NCBI GenBank assembly: GCA_047632755.1
Contig: JBLIDT010000001.1
Span: 62,001 to 126,000, forward strand
DNA: 64,000 nucleotides
Origin: JAKVAV01 sp047632755
Lineage (GTDB): Bacteria > Bacteroidota > Bacteroidia > Flavobacteriales_D > Cryomorphaceae
Direction: 5' to 3'
The notes beneath the pieces are model-generated. The model was not told where the DNA came from. It ran no database searches and saw nothing but the letters and a program-made list of their open reading frames with translations. Made by a program: the position numbers and the translations under genes. Positions within the stretch are counted from its first letter, which is position 1. Every line of letters begins with the position of its first letter. Shown piece after piece: positions 1-8,232 of this stretch.

Positions 1-583
1 CAAAGCCTAGGTCATTCAGGTTAGGAATGTTTCCAGCAGTCAATTCTTCTGGAAATTTAATCTTCTCGGGAATGGGTAGGATGCCCCTTACTTCGGCCTC
101 CTTTTCGCATTTCTTTCTAAAATTGGAAAAGATGTCGGGTATGTCTTTCGTTTCGAATGGAATGTCATCGGGATGGTAAAGGCTGTGGCCGTGAAAAAAC
201 TTTATGTCTACCGTCTTTCCCAAACTGTGCTTTATGCTGTCTTCAACCAAGACTTCTTCCTGGGTTACTTCCTTCTGCGCAAAGAGAGCTATTACCTCGT
301 ACTGCGCAGCTATTCGCGAGAGCACCTCATGAGGCTTTCCCATTTCGACCATTAAAGAGCTGCCCATTCCTTCGAGGGAGTTCTTTAAATCCTCCAGGCT
401 CTCCAGAATGAATTGTATACGCCGAGAACCAAATTTTCTCGACCCGTATCTTTCACTTTGCAGATATGCTGAATCAAATATATAGACAGGAATCACCTCT
501 TCGCATTCTTGAGCTGCTCGCAGAAGAGCCTCGTTATCCGTAACTCTTAAATCATTCCTAAACCAAACTATTCCTCTCTTCAC
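1..583 (-). CDS. Cryptochrome DASH, N-terminal part (runs off the window)
   Basis: About 194 residues are visible and the gene continues past position 1. The start is a GTG at 583 opening VKRGIVWFRNDLRVTDNEAL, the N-terminal signature of the photolyase/cryptochrome alpha/beta domain. Further on, HSLYHPDDIPF and PDIFSNFRKKCE are typical of the DASH subfamily, whose members bind FAD and an antenna pterin and repair or sense via single-stranded DNA. No ATG is available upstream, and the start lies only 2 nt after the stop of the DUF2256 gene, so translational coupling is likely. It is the last visible member of a three-gene cassette with the atypical photolyase (716-2188). The C-terminal FAD domain lies outside the window, so activity cannot be judged. 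Confidence 0.88.
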   Translation of the reverse strand, partial: MKRGIVWFRNDLRVTDNEALLRAAQECEEVIPVYIFDSAYLQSERYGSRKFGSRRIQFILESLEDLKNSLEGMGSSLMVEMGKPHEVLSRIAAQYEVIALFAQKEVTQEEVLVEDSIKHSLGKTVDIKFFHGHSLYHPDDIPFETKDIPDIFSNFRKKCEKEAEVRGILPIPEKIKFPEELTAGNIPNLNDLGF

Positions 584-585
584 GT

Positions 586-723
586 CTATTTGTTTTTTCG
601 GCAGCGGTCGCTGCAGTATTTCACTTCTTCCCAATTCTTTTCCCACTTCTTTCGCCAAGTCATCGGCTTGCCGCATACGATGCAGGGCTTCTCGGGCAAG
701 TATGATTTGTTTCCCTTATTCAT
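586..723 (-). CDS. DUF2256 small zinc-knuckle protein (45 aa)
   Basis: A 45-codon gene between two photolyase-family genes. The protein has CIVC at 14-17 and CSDRC at 37-41, a CxxC...CxxxC pattern expected to bind zinc, around the conserved TWRKKWEKNWEEVKYC block of the DUF2256 family. DUF2256 proteins are known as companions of, or fusions to, cryptochrome/photolyase genes, but their function is unknown. Its ATG (721-723) overlaps the TAA stop of the upstream photolyase-like gene (716-718) in ATGAATAA, and its TAG is 2 nt before the GTG of the DASH gene. The three genes are therefore almost certainly translated from one mRNA. It may be a chaperone or DNA-binding partner of the flavoproteins, which is inference only. 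Confidence 0.9.
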   Translation of the reverse strand: MNKGNKSYLPEKPCIVCGKPMTWRKKWEKNWEEVKYCSDRCRKNK

Positions 724-2188
724 TCCGCCTACCTGGGTTTGTGTGCTTTGCCAAGATCCGACCAGACTCTTTTCTGCTCACCTTGGTTTTCCGCATTCCA
801 TACAGTCGATCGGTGGCTTCCTTACGCGCCTTGTCCAAATCAACAATAGGGAGCGGGTAGTTCCTTCCCGGAACAAAATCAAATAGCTGCTGATCAATCG
901 GTCCAAGCTCCCACGGTTTGTGAATGGTATCCCCTGGAAGATTGGCCAACTCAGGAACCCATCTTTTAATGAATGTCCCCTGAGGGTCGTGATCCATCGA
1001 TTGCTTTACGGGGTTGTAAATTCTGATGGTATTGATCCCAGTCATTCCTGCTTGCATTTGGATCTGTGGGTAATGAATCCCTGGTTCAAAATCCAAAAAT
1101 ATCCTTGAGAGATGCATCGATACAGGCTTCCACGGCTGCCATAAGTGGTGAACAGCAAAGCTGGTAAGCATAGCCCTCATCCGAAAGTTGATGTAGCCCG
1201 TTTCTCGCAAGCAGCGCATGCAAGCATCTACCATTGGGTAGCCAGTTCTGCCCGTCATCCAAGAACCCAAGAGTCTTGCGTCCACGGGTTTTTCCAAAAG
1301 GTCATAGGCCTTGTTGAAGTTTTCGTACTCGATGCGCTCCTCCATTTCAAACTTTTGAATGAAATGGCAGTGCCAGCGAAGCCGAAGCATAGCTGCGTTA
1401 ATTCCTGACTTTGATCCATAACCACTTTTCTTGGCCAAACTCATGGCTTGATAGACTTCTCGAACAGAGAAGAGGCCCCAACTCAAATATGGCGACATAC
1501 GGCTGCAACTCTTTCGCGAAAGCTCTGGTTTGGAGATTCCTTTCCCATAGTTCTTGGAGCGATCCAGACAAAAGCTCTGCAGGTAACGCATCCCTTTGTC
1601 TCTTTCGGCTGATTGTCTCAGCGGGTGTTTCGCTAGCCACGACGCGTAGGGTAAGCCTTTATCGATCTGGGTTCTGTCCAATAGAAAACTCCCTTTTAAA
1701 ATAGCCAAGTCGGAACTAGCCGTCCCAGATGACATGAAGCCATACCATTCGTTTTGCCAGGACTGACGGGTTTTGAGTCTTCTGACTACTCCGTTTTGTT
1801 GGTACTCCTTCCAAGCGATTCCCTGCTTCGTCATGAAAGCAACGAGGGCCAAGTCTCGGGTATAGGTGGTTTTCAATCCTGTTTCGGCATGAGAAAAGAC
1901 CGTCTTAATTTCATAATCCAGACTTAATTGAGCAAATATATCTTCTGCTTCGCCAAAAGCTATTCGGAGACCACCACCCACCTTTTCTATTTGACCAGAC
2001 AAATCCATCAATGCCTCCCAAACAAAACTCCAATGCATATCGCTGTAATTCGAATGTCTCAGCAAGCTGGGCTCGAAGAAGTAGAGGAAGAGTACGGGCT
2101 CTTTTGCATTTAAAGCACAGACCAATGGCTCGTGATCTGTAAGTCTCAAATCACGTTTAAACCAAAGAATGTTTATTGGTTTTTTCAT
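716..2188 (-). CDS. Atypical photolyase/cryptochrome-family flavoprotein
   Basis: A 490-aa protein with the N-terminal antenna-type domain (ILWFKRDLRLTDHEPL at 7-22) and a C-terminal FAD domain (WMTGRTGYPMVDACMRCL at 310-327; RIYNP at 389-393; RWVPEL at 409-414). The segment holding GGWQW in class I photolyases is replaced by a Trp-free stretch (IHYPQIQMQAG, 371-381). By ungapped alignment to E. coli photolyase the middle Trp of the electron-transfer triad is kept (W353), but the outer one (position 300) and the FAD-proximal one are not, nor is the Asn near flavin N5. It thus belongs to a divergent subfamily and may be a light sensor or a repair enzyme of different chemistry. It is coupled to DUF2256 and cry-DASH downstream. 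The only possible promoter region is the 100 bp after the FAS1 gene terminator. Confidence 0.85.
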   Translation of the reverse strand: MKKPINILWFKRDLRLTDHEPLVCALNAKEPVLFLYFFEPSLLRHSNYSDMHWSFVWEALMDLSGQIEKVGGGLRIAFGEAEDIFAQLSLDYEIKTVFSHAETGLKTTYTRDLALVAFMTKQGIAWKEYQQNGVVRRLKTRQSWQNEWYGFMSSGTASSDLAILKGSFLLDRTQIDKGLPYASWLAKHPLRQSAERDKGMRYLQSFCLDRSKNYGKGISKPELSRKSCSRMSPYLSWGLFSVREVYQAMSLAKKSGYGSKSGINAAMLRLRWHCHFIQKFEMEERIEYENFNKAYDLLEKPVDARLLGSWMTGRTGYPMVDACMRCLRETGYINFRMRAMLTSFAVHHLWQPWKPVSMHLSRIFLDFEPGIHYPQIQMQAGMTGINTIRIYNPVKQSMDHDPQGTFIKRWVPELANLPGDTIHKPWELGPIDQQLFDFVPGRNYPLPIVDLDKARKEATDRLYGMRKTKVSRKESGRILAKHTNPGRRNE

Positions 2189-2233
2189 TCACGAATTGGA
2201 ACAGCACCACCGAGCATGATGTTTTGACAAAAA

Positions 2234-2266
2234 CAAAAAAGCCGCCTGCTTGGAGCAGGCGGCTTT
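2234..2266 (-). terminator. Rho-independent terminator of the FAS1 gene
   Basis: A perfect 10-bp stem (GCCGCCTGCT at 2241-2250 with its complement at 2254-2263) has a 3-nt loop. Read on the minus strand it is followed by a T-rich tract. It sits just after the stop of the FAS1-repeat gene and before the photolyase-like gene, separating the two transcripts. Confidence 0.88.
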
Positions 2267-2288
2267 CAATATTTAGATTAAGATTCGC

Positions 2289-5060
2289 TTATCTAACTAC
2301 TTGTAGTTTGTGAGTAAGCTGGTCGTTTCCGATAGTCACATTCATTAGGTAAAAACCGTCAGCCATATCCTGGATGTCGATTACCTCACGGTTCAATCCT
2401 GTGCTTCTCTGACCTAGGTCTACGCTTTTTACAACTTGACCGAGCATGTTTACGAAGTCGATTGAAATTCTCTCGCTAGTCACCATTTCCAACTCAACGT
2501 TCATCACGCTGTTCGCAGGGTTAGGGAATACTGAGAAAGACTCAACTGAACTGATTTCTTCAACACTCAATGTAGTTGGTACCAATACCACATCGATTAC
2601 ATGAACCACACCATTGATCCCAACAAGGTCGGTAACGATTACTGTGGCATCGTTTACCATTACAGTTCCATCTGTAATAGTGATAGTAACGTCTTCACCA
2701 AACAATGTTGCTACGTCACCTGCTGTGATGTTAGCTGCAATATTGAATCCTTCGATTACGTGGTAAAGAAGTACTTCGGTAAGATCTCCAGAAGGATCAG
2801 CTAAAAGTGCGTCTAATAAACCTTCAGGAAGATTATCAAATGCTTCATCTGTAGGCGCAAATAACGTCACATTGCCAGCGTCTCCGCTTAGCGCTGCGTC
2901 CAGACCTGCAGTGTTGATTGCTATTTCCAAAGTGTTGTGAATATCACTATTCACTACGATGTCATAAACAGTCGTCATTACTGTAGGAAGAAGAACCGCA
3001 TCAATTACGTGAACTACTCCGTTGTCAGCCTCTAAATCAGCTACGGTAACCAAAGCTCCGTTTACCAAAACATTGTCTCCGTCAAGAGTTATAGTTACGT
3101 CTTCGCCATTCACAGTCGTTACCAATTGTCCGTCTGTAAGTTCGCCTGCCAAAGCAGTGATCGGAGCAACGTGGTAAAGAAGGATATCAGCCAAAAGATT
3201 TGTAGGATCAGCCAAAAGTGCTTCTAAAAGTTCTGCATCTAGTGCTGCAAAAGCAGCATCTGTAGGAGCAAAAACAGTGAATGTACCTTCGCCTGAAAGA
3301 ACACCTGCTAATTCTGCAGCAATGATTGCCGCTTCTAAAGTATTGTGATCACCGCTATTCGAAATAATGGTAAACACCGTATTATCAGAAGTACAAGAGA
3401 GCGTTGGGAAGCCATTGCCATTTCCCTGGTTCGGCGAACTCTCGTCGCACTCACCCACTTCTTGAATTCCAATGATATACGTTCCATCAACTGAAGCTGT
3501 CCAAGTAATTTCACAATCTTGGGCAATAGCAACTAAGCCCCCGTCAGGATTAAATACAGTAAGTTCAGCATCCCAAGAACCTGCTCCAGGACCTTCACAG
3601 ATCGAGAACGTGTATTCTTGGCCTGCCACGAAGTTATCTACCGTGTAAGATTCACTTGCCCATGCTTCAAATGCGGTGATTTGATTAGTAGGACATACAC
3701 CAAAAGCAGAAACAGGAGCGCCACCGAATGTGCCATTAAAATCGGTGTAAGGTCCTGCTGCAAGGTCAGTACAAACAGCACCTGCAGGAACCAATACAGC
3801 ATCAATTACGTGAACAACCCCATTGATACCGATCAAATTAGCGACTGTTACTTGCGCATCGTTGATAAATACATCCTCGCCTACGATTGAAACTGTAACG
3901 TCTTGACCATTCACAGTGGTAATAAATTGACCGTCTGATAGATCGGTAGCAAGCTCGATTGAACCAGCAACATGGTAAAGAAGAATGTCTGCTAAAGCTC
4001 CCGTTGGGTCATCCAATAGAATGCCAAGAAGACCTTCTGGCAAAGCTGCAAAAGCATCATCAGTTGGTGCGAACAAGGTAAAAGTTCCAGGACCACCAAG
4101 TGTGCCAGCCAATTCAGCAGCAATAACTGCTGCCTCAAGCGTGTTGTGCACATCGCTGTTCACAACAATATCTAAAATCGTAGTCGCTCCAGCAGGAACT
4201 AGTACAGCATCGATAACGTGCACTACACCGTTTATAGCAGGGATATCTGCAACTGTAACTTCAGCTCCGTTAATGAAGACACCTCCAACGAGGTCAACTA
4301 CTACGTCTTCTCCGAAGAGTGTGGTGATAGATTGATCTTGCGCAAGTGTACTTGATGGAGCAATAGCCCCAACCACGTGATAAAGCAATACTTCAGCTAG
4401 TGTCCCAGTAGGATCAGTTAAAAGAGCATTCACTAAATTTTCTGGCAATGCGGCAAATGCAGCGTCGGTAGGAGCAAACACTGTAAGGGCCTCTCCTTCC
4501 TGAAGGGCACCATCTAGTTCAGCTGCATTAATAGCCGCTTCAAGCGTGTTGTGGTCATCGCTTTCAACAATGATATCATAAACGGTTGTGGCATTAGAAG
4601 GCACCAATACCGCGTCAATAATGTGGATAACACCGTTTGATGCATTCACATCAGGAGTAGTGATCGTTGCCATATCGATCATAACCGTTGCTCCATCAAT
4701 GGATATTGTAGTAGTTTGACCAGAAAGCAAAGTCGTTAAAGATTGTCCGTCCGAAAGTGCGCCAGAACCAACATTTCCAGGCGTAATGTGGTAGAGTAAA
4801 ACATCTCTCAAAATACCTGATGGATCCGTAAGTAAAAGATCAACCAAGTTCTCAGGCAATGCGGCAAATGCGGCATCAGTAGGAGCAAAGAGTGTTAAAG
4901 GGCCAGGACCTTGGAGAGCTCCTGCTAAATTGGCTGCATCAATAGCTGCTTCCAAAGTATTGTGATCGGGACTGTTCTGAATCAATGTGTAAATCGTCTG
5001 AGCCTGAGCCGAAACGCTCAGCAAAACAGCCGAAAAAATGGAAAGTAAAATCTTTTTCAT
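2289..5060 (-). CDS. Secreted protein with five FAS1 (fasciclin) domains and a T9SS sorting domain
   Basis: 923 aa from the ATG at 5060, which opens a signal peptide (MKKILLSIFSAVLLSVSAQA). An upstream in-frame ATG at 5093 would precede the predicted transcription start. Five FAS1 domains of about 135 residues each repeat the motifs HNTLEAAI, LFAPTDAAFAALPE, LLYH and NGVVHVIDAVLVP. A cysteine-containing beta-rich spacer of about 130 residues lies between domains three and four. The last 90 residues (FSVFPNPANS... LTHKLQVVR) are a type A T9SS C-terminal sorting domain, so the protein should be exported and anchored to, or released from, the cell surface. FAS1 domains mediate adhesion in many organisms. 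It has its own promoter and terminator inside the light island; a role in aggregation or matrix under light is possible but inferred. Confidence 0.9.
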   Translation of the reverse strand: MKKILLSIFSAVLLSVSAQAQTIYTLIQNSPDHNTLEAAIDAANLAGALQGPGPLTLFAPTDAAFAALPENLVDLLLTDPSGILRDVLLYHITPGNVGSGALSDGQSLTTLLSGQTTTISIDGATVMIDMATITTPDVNASNGVIHIIDAVLVPSNATTVYDIIVESDDHNTLEAAINAAELDGALQEGEALTVFAPTDAAFAALPENLVNALLTDPTGTLAEVLLYHVVGAIAPSSTLAQDQSITTLFGEDVVVDLVGGVFINGAEVTVADIPAINGVVHVIDAVLVPAGATTILDIVVNSDVHNTLEAAVIAAELAGTLGGPGTFTLFAPTDDAFAALPEGLLGILLDDPTGALADILLYHVAGSIELATDLSDGQFITTVNGQDVTVSIVGEDVFINDAQVTVANLIGINGVVHVIDAVLVPAGAVCTDLAAGPYTDFNGTFGGAPVSAFGVCPTNQITAFEAWASESYTVDNFVAGQEYTFSICEGPGAGSWDAELTVFNPDGGLVAIAQDCEITWTASVDGTYIIGIQEVGECDESSPNQGNGNGFPTLSCTSDNTVFTIISNSGDHNTLEAAIIAAELAGVLSGEGTFTVFAPTDAAFAALDAELLEALLADPTNLLADILLYHVAPITALAGELTDGQLVTTVNGEDVTITLDGDNVLVNGALVTVADLEADNGVVHVIDAVLLPTVMTTVYDIVVNSDIHNTLEIAINTAGLDAALSGDAGNVTLFAPTDEAFDNLPEGLLDALLADPSGDLTEVLLYHVIEGFNIAANITAGDVATLFGEDVTITITDGTVMVNDATVIVTDLVGINGVVHVIDVVLVPTTLSVEEISSVESFSVFPNPANSVMNVELEMVTSERISIDFVNMLGQVVKSVDLGQRSTGLNREVIDIQDMADGFYLMNVTIGNDQLTHKLQVVR

Positions 5061-5095
5061 GGGATTAAGTTTAGGTTTAAAGTTAAGGATCACGA

Positions 5096-5128
5096 CAAAT
5101 TTAACTTTCGTGTCGAGAATCGCAGCAA
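5096..5128 (-). promoter_or_regulatory. Bacteroidota-type promoter of the FAS1 gene
   Basis: On the minus strand, TTG (5128-5126) and TAAATTTG (5103-5096) are separated by 22 nt, matching the TTG / TAnnTTTG pattern within the spacing reported for flavobacteria. Transcription would start near 5089, which excludes the ATG at 5093 and supports the one at 5060. Confidence 0.5.
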
Positions 5129-5426
5129 AAAAGGAACAGTAGTGTTTAATTATTGTTGATTTCTAACCTTATAATATTCAGCGAGAAATGGGACTTCGTG
5201 CACTGCTTACTCAAGTAAAATTATTACCAATAACCAAGTCTACTTAACTGTAACATCCTTTTTTTCAGTATTTTAACACACGCACACTGGATGTCCGAAA
5301 AATGACACATATTGGAATCGAAAAGCTCCATTATAGGAATCAAGACGGCACCCTTTTTTAGACTATTTTTTTCAAACGTGACTGTTGTGTGTATTGGGAC
5401 AATTTTCACTTATATGAAGTGGTGTT
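5129..5426. other. Intergenic region between the photolyase and FAS1 genes
   Basis: About 300 bp without a convincing gene. A 61-codon minus-strand reading frame (5224-5409) has no recognisable features and begins 18 nt after the photolyase stop. A small imperfect hairpin (CACTT / AAGTG, 5407-5421) follows the photolyase stop on the minus strand but is too weak to call a terminator with confidence. Confidence 0.5.
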
Positions 5427-6728
5427 TTAGCTAAGCGCCTTTTTATAAGTGTCAATGGCCCGATTTCTAGCCATCTTGTGTTCGACAATAGGCTTATATG
5501 TTAACTCCTGAAATTCAGGTACCCATTTTTTAATATACTTCATTTCAGAATCGAACTTTTTGGTCTGCAACTCGGGATTGAAGACGCGAAAATAGGGGGC
5601 GGCATCGCAACCACTTCCGGAAGCCCATTGCCAGCCACCCACGTTGGATGCCAATTCGAAATCAAGCAACTTCTTAGCAAAATAAGCCTCACCCCAGCGC
5701 CAGTCTATTAGCAGATGTTTGGTAAGAAAAGAAGCCGTAATCATGCGAACCCGATTGTGCATAAAACCCGTTTTATTGAGCTCGCGCATCCCTGCATCAA
5801 CGATCGGGTAACCTGTTTTTCCTTGGCACCAAGATTCGAATTCAGCTTCATTATTTCTCCAAGGAATCTTGTCATAGGCTGGACGGAAACTATCTTTTGC
5901 TGAGTGTGGGAAATGCGAAATGATCATTTGGTAAAAATCTCGCCAGATGAGTTCTTTCAACCAAACTTCATTGTGCTTTTGAGCTACATCAACCAATTGA
6001 CGGATACTTACTGTTCCAAACCTCAAATGAATGCTTAGACGACTGGTGCCCTTGATTGAAGGTATATCCCGTCGTTCATCGTACTTATCTACTACACCTA
6101 TTTGAATTTCCCGAGAGGGATAGTCAAAATCAAATGATTCAAAACCCATCTCCTCAAGGGTGGGCGTCGTTTTGGCTTTGAATTGGTAAAATGAATCAAA
6201 GTACTTCTGATTTTCAAAGGGCTGGAATTTATCAGAATCAAAAGCAGCCAACCATCTTTTGCTGTAAGGAGTAAAAACTACGTAAGGACTTCCGTCGTCT
6301 TTGGTCACTTCAGATTTCTCAAAAATAACATGATCCTTGAAGCTATTAAACTCTGCTCCTTTTTGACGGAGGAGATCTGCTACCTCCTTATCTCTTTCCT
6401 CCGCGTATGGCTCGTAATCTTTGTTGGCGTATACCGCCATAATTCTATATTCACCCAATAGGTCTTTCCAGATCTCCATTGGATCACCGTACTTGACGGT
6501 AATGTCTGAACCAAAGCCTTTAAGCTCTTTCTTGATCCGCGCTATTTCTTGGTGGATAAACTGAACACGAGGGTCCCTTTTATTTTCAAGCTTATCCAGA
6601 ATTTCGCGGTCGAAAATGAATAAGGGAAGGACTTTTTTTTCATTCTTAAGGGCATGAAATAAAGAGGCATTATCCTCTAATCTGAAGTCTCTTCGAAACC
6701 AAAATATGACAACTTCTTCTTTACTCAT
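5427..6728 (-). CDS. phr: Deoxyribodipyrimidine photolyase, class I CPD type
   Basis: A 433-aa, full-length class I photolyase that splits cyclobutane pyrimidine dimers using blue/near-UV light and reduced FAD. The N-terminal antenna domain begins IFWFRRDFRLEDNASL (8-23). The FAD domain holds WCQGKTGYPIVDAGMREL (300-317) and NVGGWQWASGSGCDAAPYF (362-380). The electron-transfer triad is intact (W290, W343, W366), as are the flavin N5 Asn (N362) and the dimer-contacting W368. It is the last gene of the ten-gene light operon. Its ATG overlaps the stop of the flavin reductase by 4 nt (ATGA), which suggests that reductase and photolyase are made together. Confidence 0.95.
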   Translation of the reverse strand: MSKEEVVIFWFRRDFRLEDNASLFHALKNEKKVLPLFIFDREILDKLENKRDPRVQFIHQEIARIKKELKGFGSDITVKYGDPMEIWKDLLGEYRIMAVYANKDYEPYAEERDKEVADLLRQKGAEFNSFKDHVIFEKSEVTKDDGSPYVVFTPYSKRWLAAFDSDKFQPFENQKYFDSFYQFKAKTTPTLEEMGFESFDFDYPSREIQIGVVDKYDERRDIPSIKGTSRLSIHLRFGTVSIRQLVDVAQKHNEVWLKELIWRDFYQMIISHFPHSAKDSFRPAYDKIPWRNNEAEFESWCQGKTGYPIVDAGMRELNKTGFMHNRVRMITASFLTKHLLIDWRWGEAYFAKKLLDFELASNVGGWQWASGSGCDAAPYFRVFNPELQTKKFDSEMKYIKKWVPEFQELTYKPIVEHKMARNRAIDTYKKALS

Positions 6729-7360
6729 TCGGTTAGCAAGGTAATATCTTGATCTGGCTTGGCATAGGAAAGGCGGCTTCCTCTGGCTGCGGCGTGATAA
6801 CTATCCATTCCTGATATGGCGGCAACACCTGCTTCGACTAAATCGTAAAAACCATCCTTGTGGAGGTGTTCCGAATTTAGTTTTACTTCTTTCACTTCGC
6901 CAATGATCAACCTGGTCTGATTAAGTTGTATTAGCTCATCCGATCGAAGCAAGCACGTCAAAGAAATGGCACTTTCTTTCACGCAGGGCACTCCAAATTT
7001 ATTCACCTCTGGAGTGAACTCGGTTTTATCAAACTCAGATTCTTCCTTGAGATACTTAGCCGAAGTTTTGTGACCATCTTCCAGCATAGAGGTAGGAAGG
7101 GCATTTATAGTATAGAAGCGCTTTGCAATGATATTATCGTAGGTGTGTCGATCGACAGTTATTGGGCGCATAATCAGACCAATAAGTGGTGGATTGGCTC
7201 CGATGTGTATAACGGATGAAAAAATGGCCAAGTTCGTTTGCCCTTCTCCGTTTACAGTTCCAATAAGATTGGCACTCTTAAATCCTGAAATACTGTTGAT
7301 GAAATTTGCACGAAAGCGGTTTTCCATTTCAACAATATCCTCAAAAGAAAAGGTGCTCAT
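6725..7360 (-). CDS. Flavin reductase-like protein (DIM6/NTAB family)
   Basis: 211 aa with the split-barrel FMN-binding fold of the flavin reductase-like family. Visible family features include SGFKSANLIGTVN near 25-37, an NLAIFSSVIHIGANPPLIG stretch, and the hydrophobic DRHTYDNI and FYTINAL segments. Such proteins bind FMN and reduce flavins or quinones with NAD(P)H. Lying between an SDR and a photolyase, and overlapping both by 4 nt, it may supply reduced flavin or keep the photolyase FAD reduced; this is inference. No membrane segment or signal peptide is seen, so it is cytoplasmic. Confidence 0.82.
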   Translation of the reverse strand: MSTFSFEDIVEMENRFRANFINSISGFKSANLIGTVNGEGQTNLAIFSSVIHIGANPPLIGLIMRPITVDRHTYDNIIAKRFYTINALPTSMLEDGHKTSAKYLKEESEFDKTEFTPEVNKFGVPCVKESAISLTCLLRSDELIQLNQTRLIIGEVKEVKLNSEHLHKDGFYDLVEAGVAAISGMDSYHAAARGSRLSYAKPDQDITLLTE

Positions 7361-8058
7361 ATATTTTGAATAGTGCCCATTCCTCCATCAACACCTAGGA
7401 TTTGACCAGTGATCCAAGATGACTTATTGCCCAATAGAAATAAGGCAGCTTCAGCAGCATCTTCAGGTCGACCATAGCGATGCAGAGGATGACGAGCATT
7501 ACTTGCCTCTTGCTTTTTCTCGTTGTTCAATAACGCTTCCGCCATTGGAGTGTCCGTGAGGGACAGGGCAACTGCATTTACGCGAATGTCTGGCGCAAAC
7601 TCTGCGCTGAGCGATTTTGTCAATCCTTCCACCGCGCCTTTTGCTGCCGAAATTGAAGCGTGAAAATTCAACCCTCTCTCCGCTGCCACCGAGCTAAACA
7701 TTACAATTGAGGCTGATACAGATTTTTTTAAAGGCTTCAATGAGGCTTGTATGGCATTCACTGCACCAATTACGTTTACCGAATAATCATAAAGGAAATC
7801 ATCATTCTTCAACCTTTTAAAAGGTCTTAGATTTATAGTACCTCCGCAATAAACCACCCCATCGAGGGTTTCGGGTAAGAACGACCAATCTGCCTCTGGA
7901 TTAGTGGCATCAATGTCTGCGACCGTTTGATTCGCACTCGATTGAACTCTGGAGGACGCACTTCTGGAGGCAATAAACACATGATGACCTTCCTCAACTA
8001 ATCTTTCGGAAATCTTTAAGCCAATTCCAGTGCTTCCACCTACCACTAAATAATTCAT
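7357..8058 (-). CDS. SDR-family protein lacking the catalytic tyrosine
   Basis: 233 aa, a short-chain dehydrogenase/reductase by fold. The nucleotide-binding GGSTGIG is at 7-13, NVIGAVNA at 95-102, the active-site serine in FSSVAAERG (S123), and the C-terminal ITGQILGVDGG. The usual YxxxK is changed: the lysine is K140, but the tyrosine position (13 after S123) is I136 in HASISAAKGAVEGL. It may therefore be a non-catalytic or mechanistically different member. Its position directly after pterin genes recalls sepiapterin reductase, an SDR, but the missing Tyr argues against simple equivalence. Its start overlaps the preceding stop (ATGA), as does its end with the flavin reductase. Confidence 0.85.
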   Translation of the reverse strand: MNYLVVGGSTGIGLKISERLVEEGHHVFIASRSASSRVQSSANQTVADIDATNPEADWSFLPETLDGVVYCGGTINLRPFKRLKNDDFLYDYSVNVIGAVNAIQASLKPLKKSVSASIVMFSSVAAERGLNFHASISAAKGAVEGLTKSLSAEFAPDIRVNAVALSLTDTPMAEALLNNEKKQEASNARHPLHRYGRPEDAAEAALFLLGNKSSWITGQILGVDGGMGTIQNI

Positions 8059-8231
8059 TGTCCTTCGCTTTTCAGTTTATCAATTTCTTTCAATACCTCT
8101 TCTGCTTCTGCTCGAACCATATCTGATTGTGCCCTGTTTGAATGGGACAATTGATGAGACTTTTCCAGTAGCTGCTTGTGCTGCGCGTATAGCTTTTCTA
8201 CAGGCGTTTTTTTCTTGAAGATTCCAAACAT
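8055..8231 (-). CDS. Lacal_2735-family small protein (58 aa)
   Basis: A 58-codon gene starting MFGIFKKKTPVEKLY, rich in Lys/Glu/Gln and predicted to be helical throughout (LLEKSHQLSHSNRAQSDMVR, then AEAEEVLKEIDKLKSEG). This is the pattern of the small Lacal_2735 family seen widely in Bacteroidota; its function is unknown. The start lies 1 nt after the folE stop and its stop overlaps the SDR start (ATGA). It is thus an integral member of the light operon rather than a spacer. Confidence 0.85.
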   Translation of the reverse strand: MFGIFKKKTPVEKLYAQHKQLLEKSHQLSHSNRAQSDMVRAEAEEVLKEIDKLKSEGQ

Positions 8232-8232
8232 A

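Noticed and set aside
3985..4335. Long plus-strand frame inside the FAS1 gene
   Set aside because: It is the antisense of a repetitive Ala/Val/Thr-rich coding region; the minus-strand FAS1 repeats and T9SS tag are clear.
5224..5409. 61-codon minus-strand reading frame after the photolyase gene
   Set aside because: No recognisable motif, odd composition, and no sign of coupling; likely a chance frame in AT-rich intergenic DNA.
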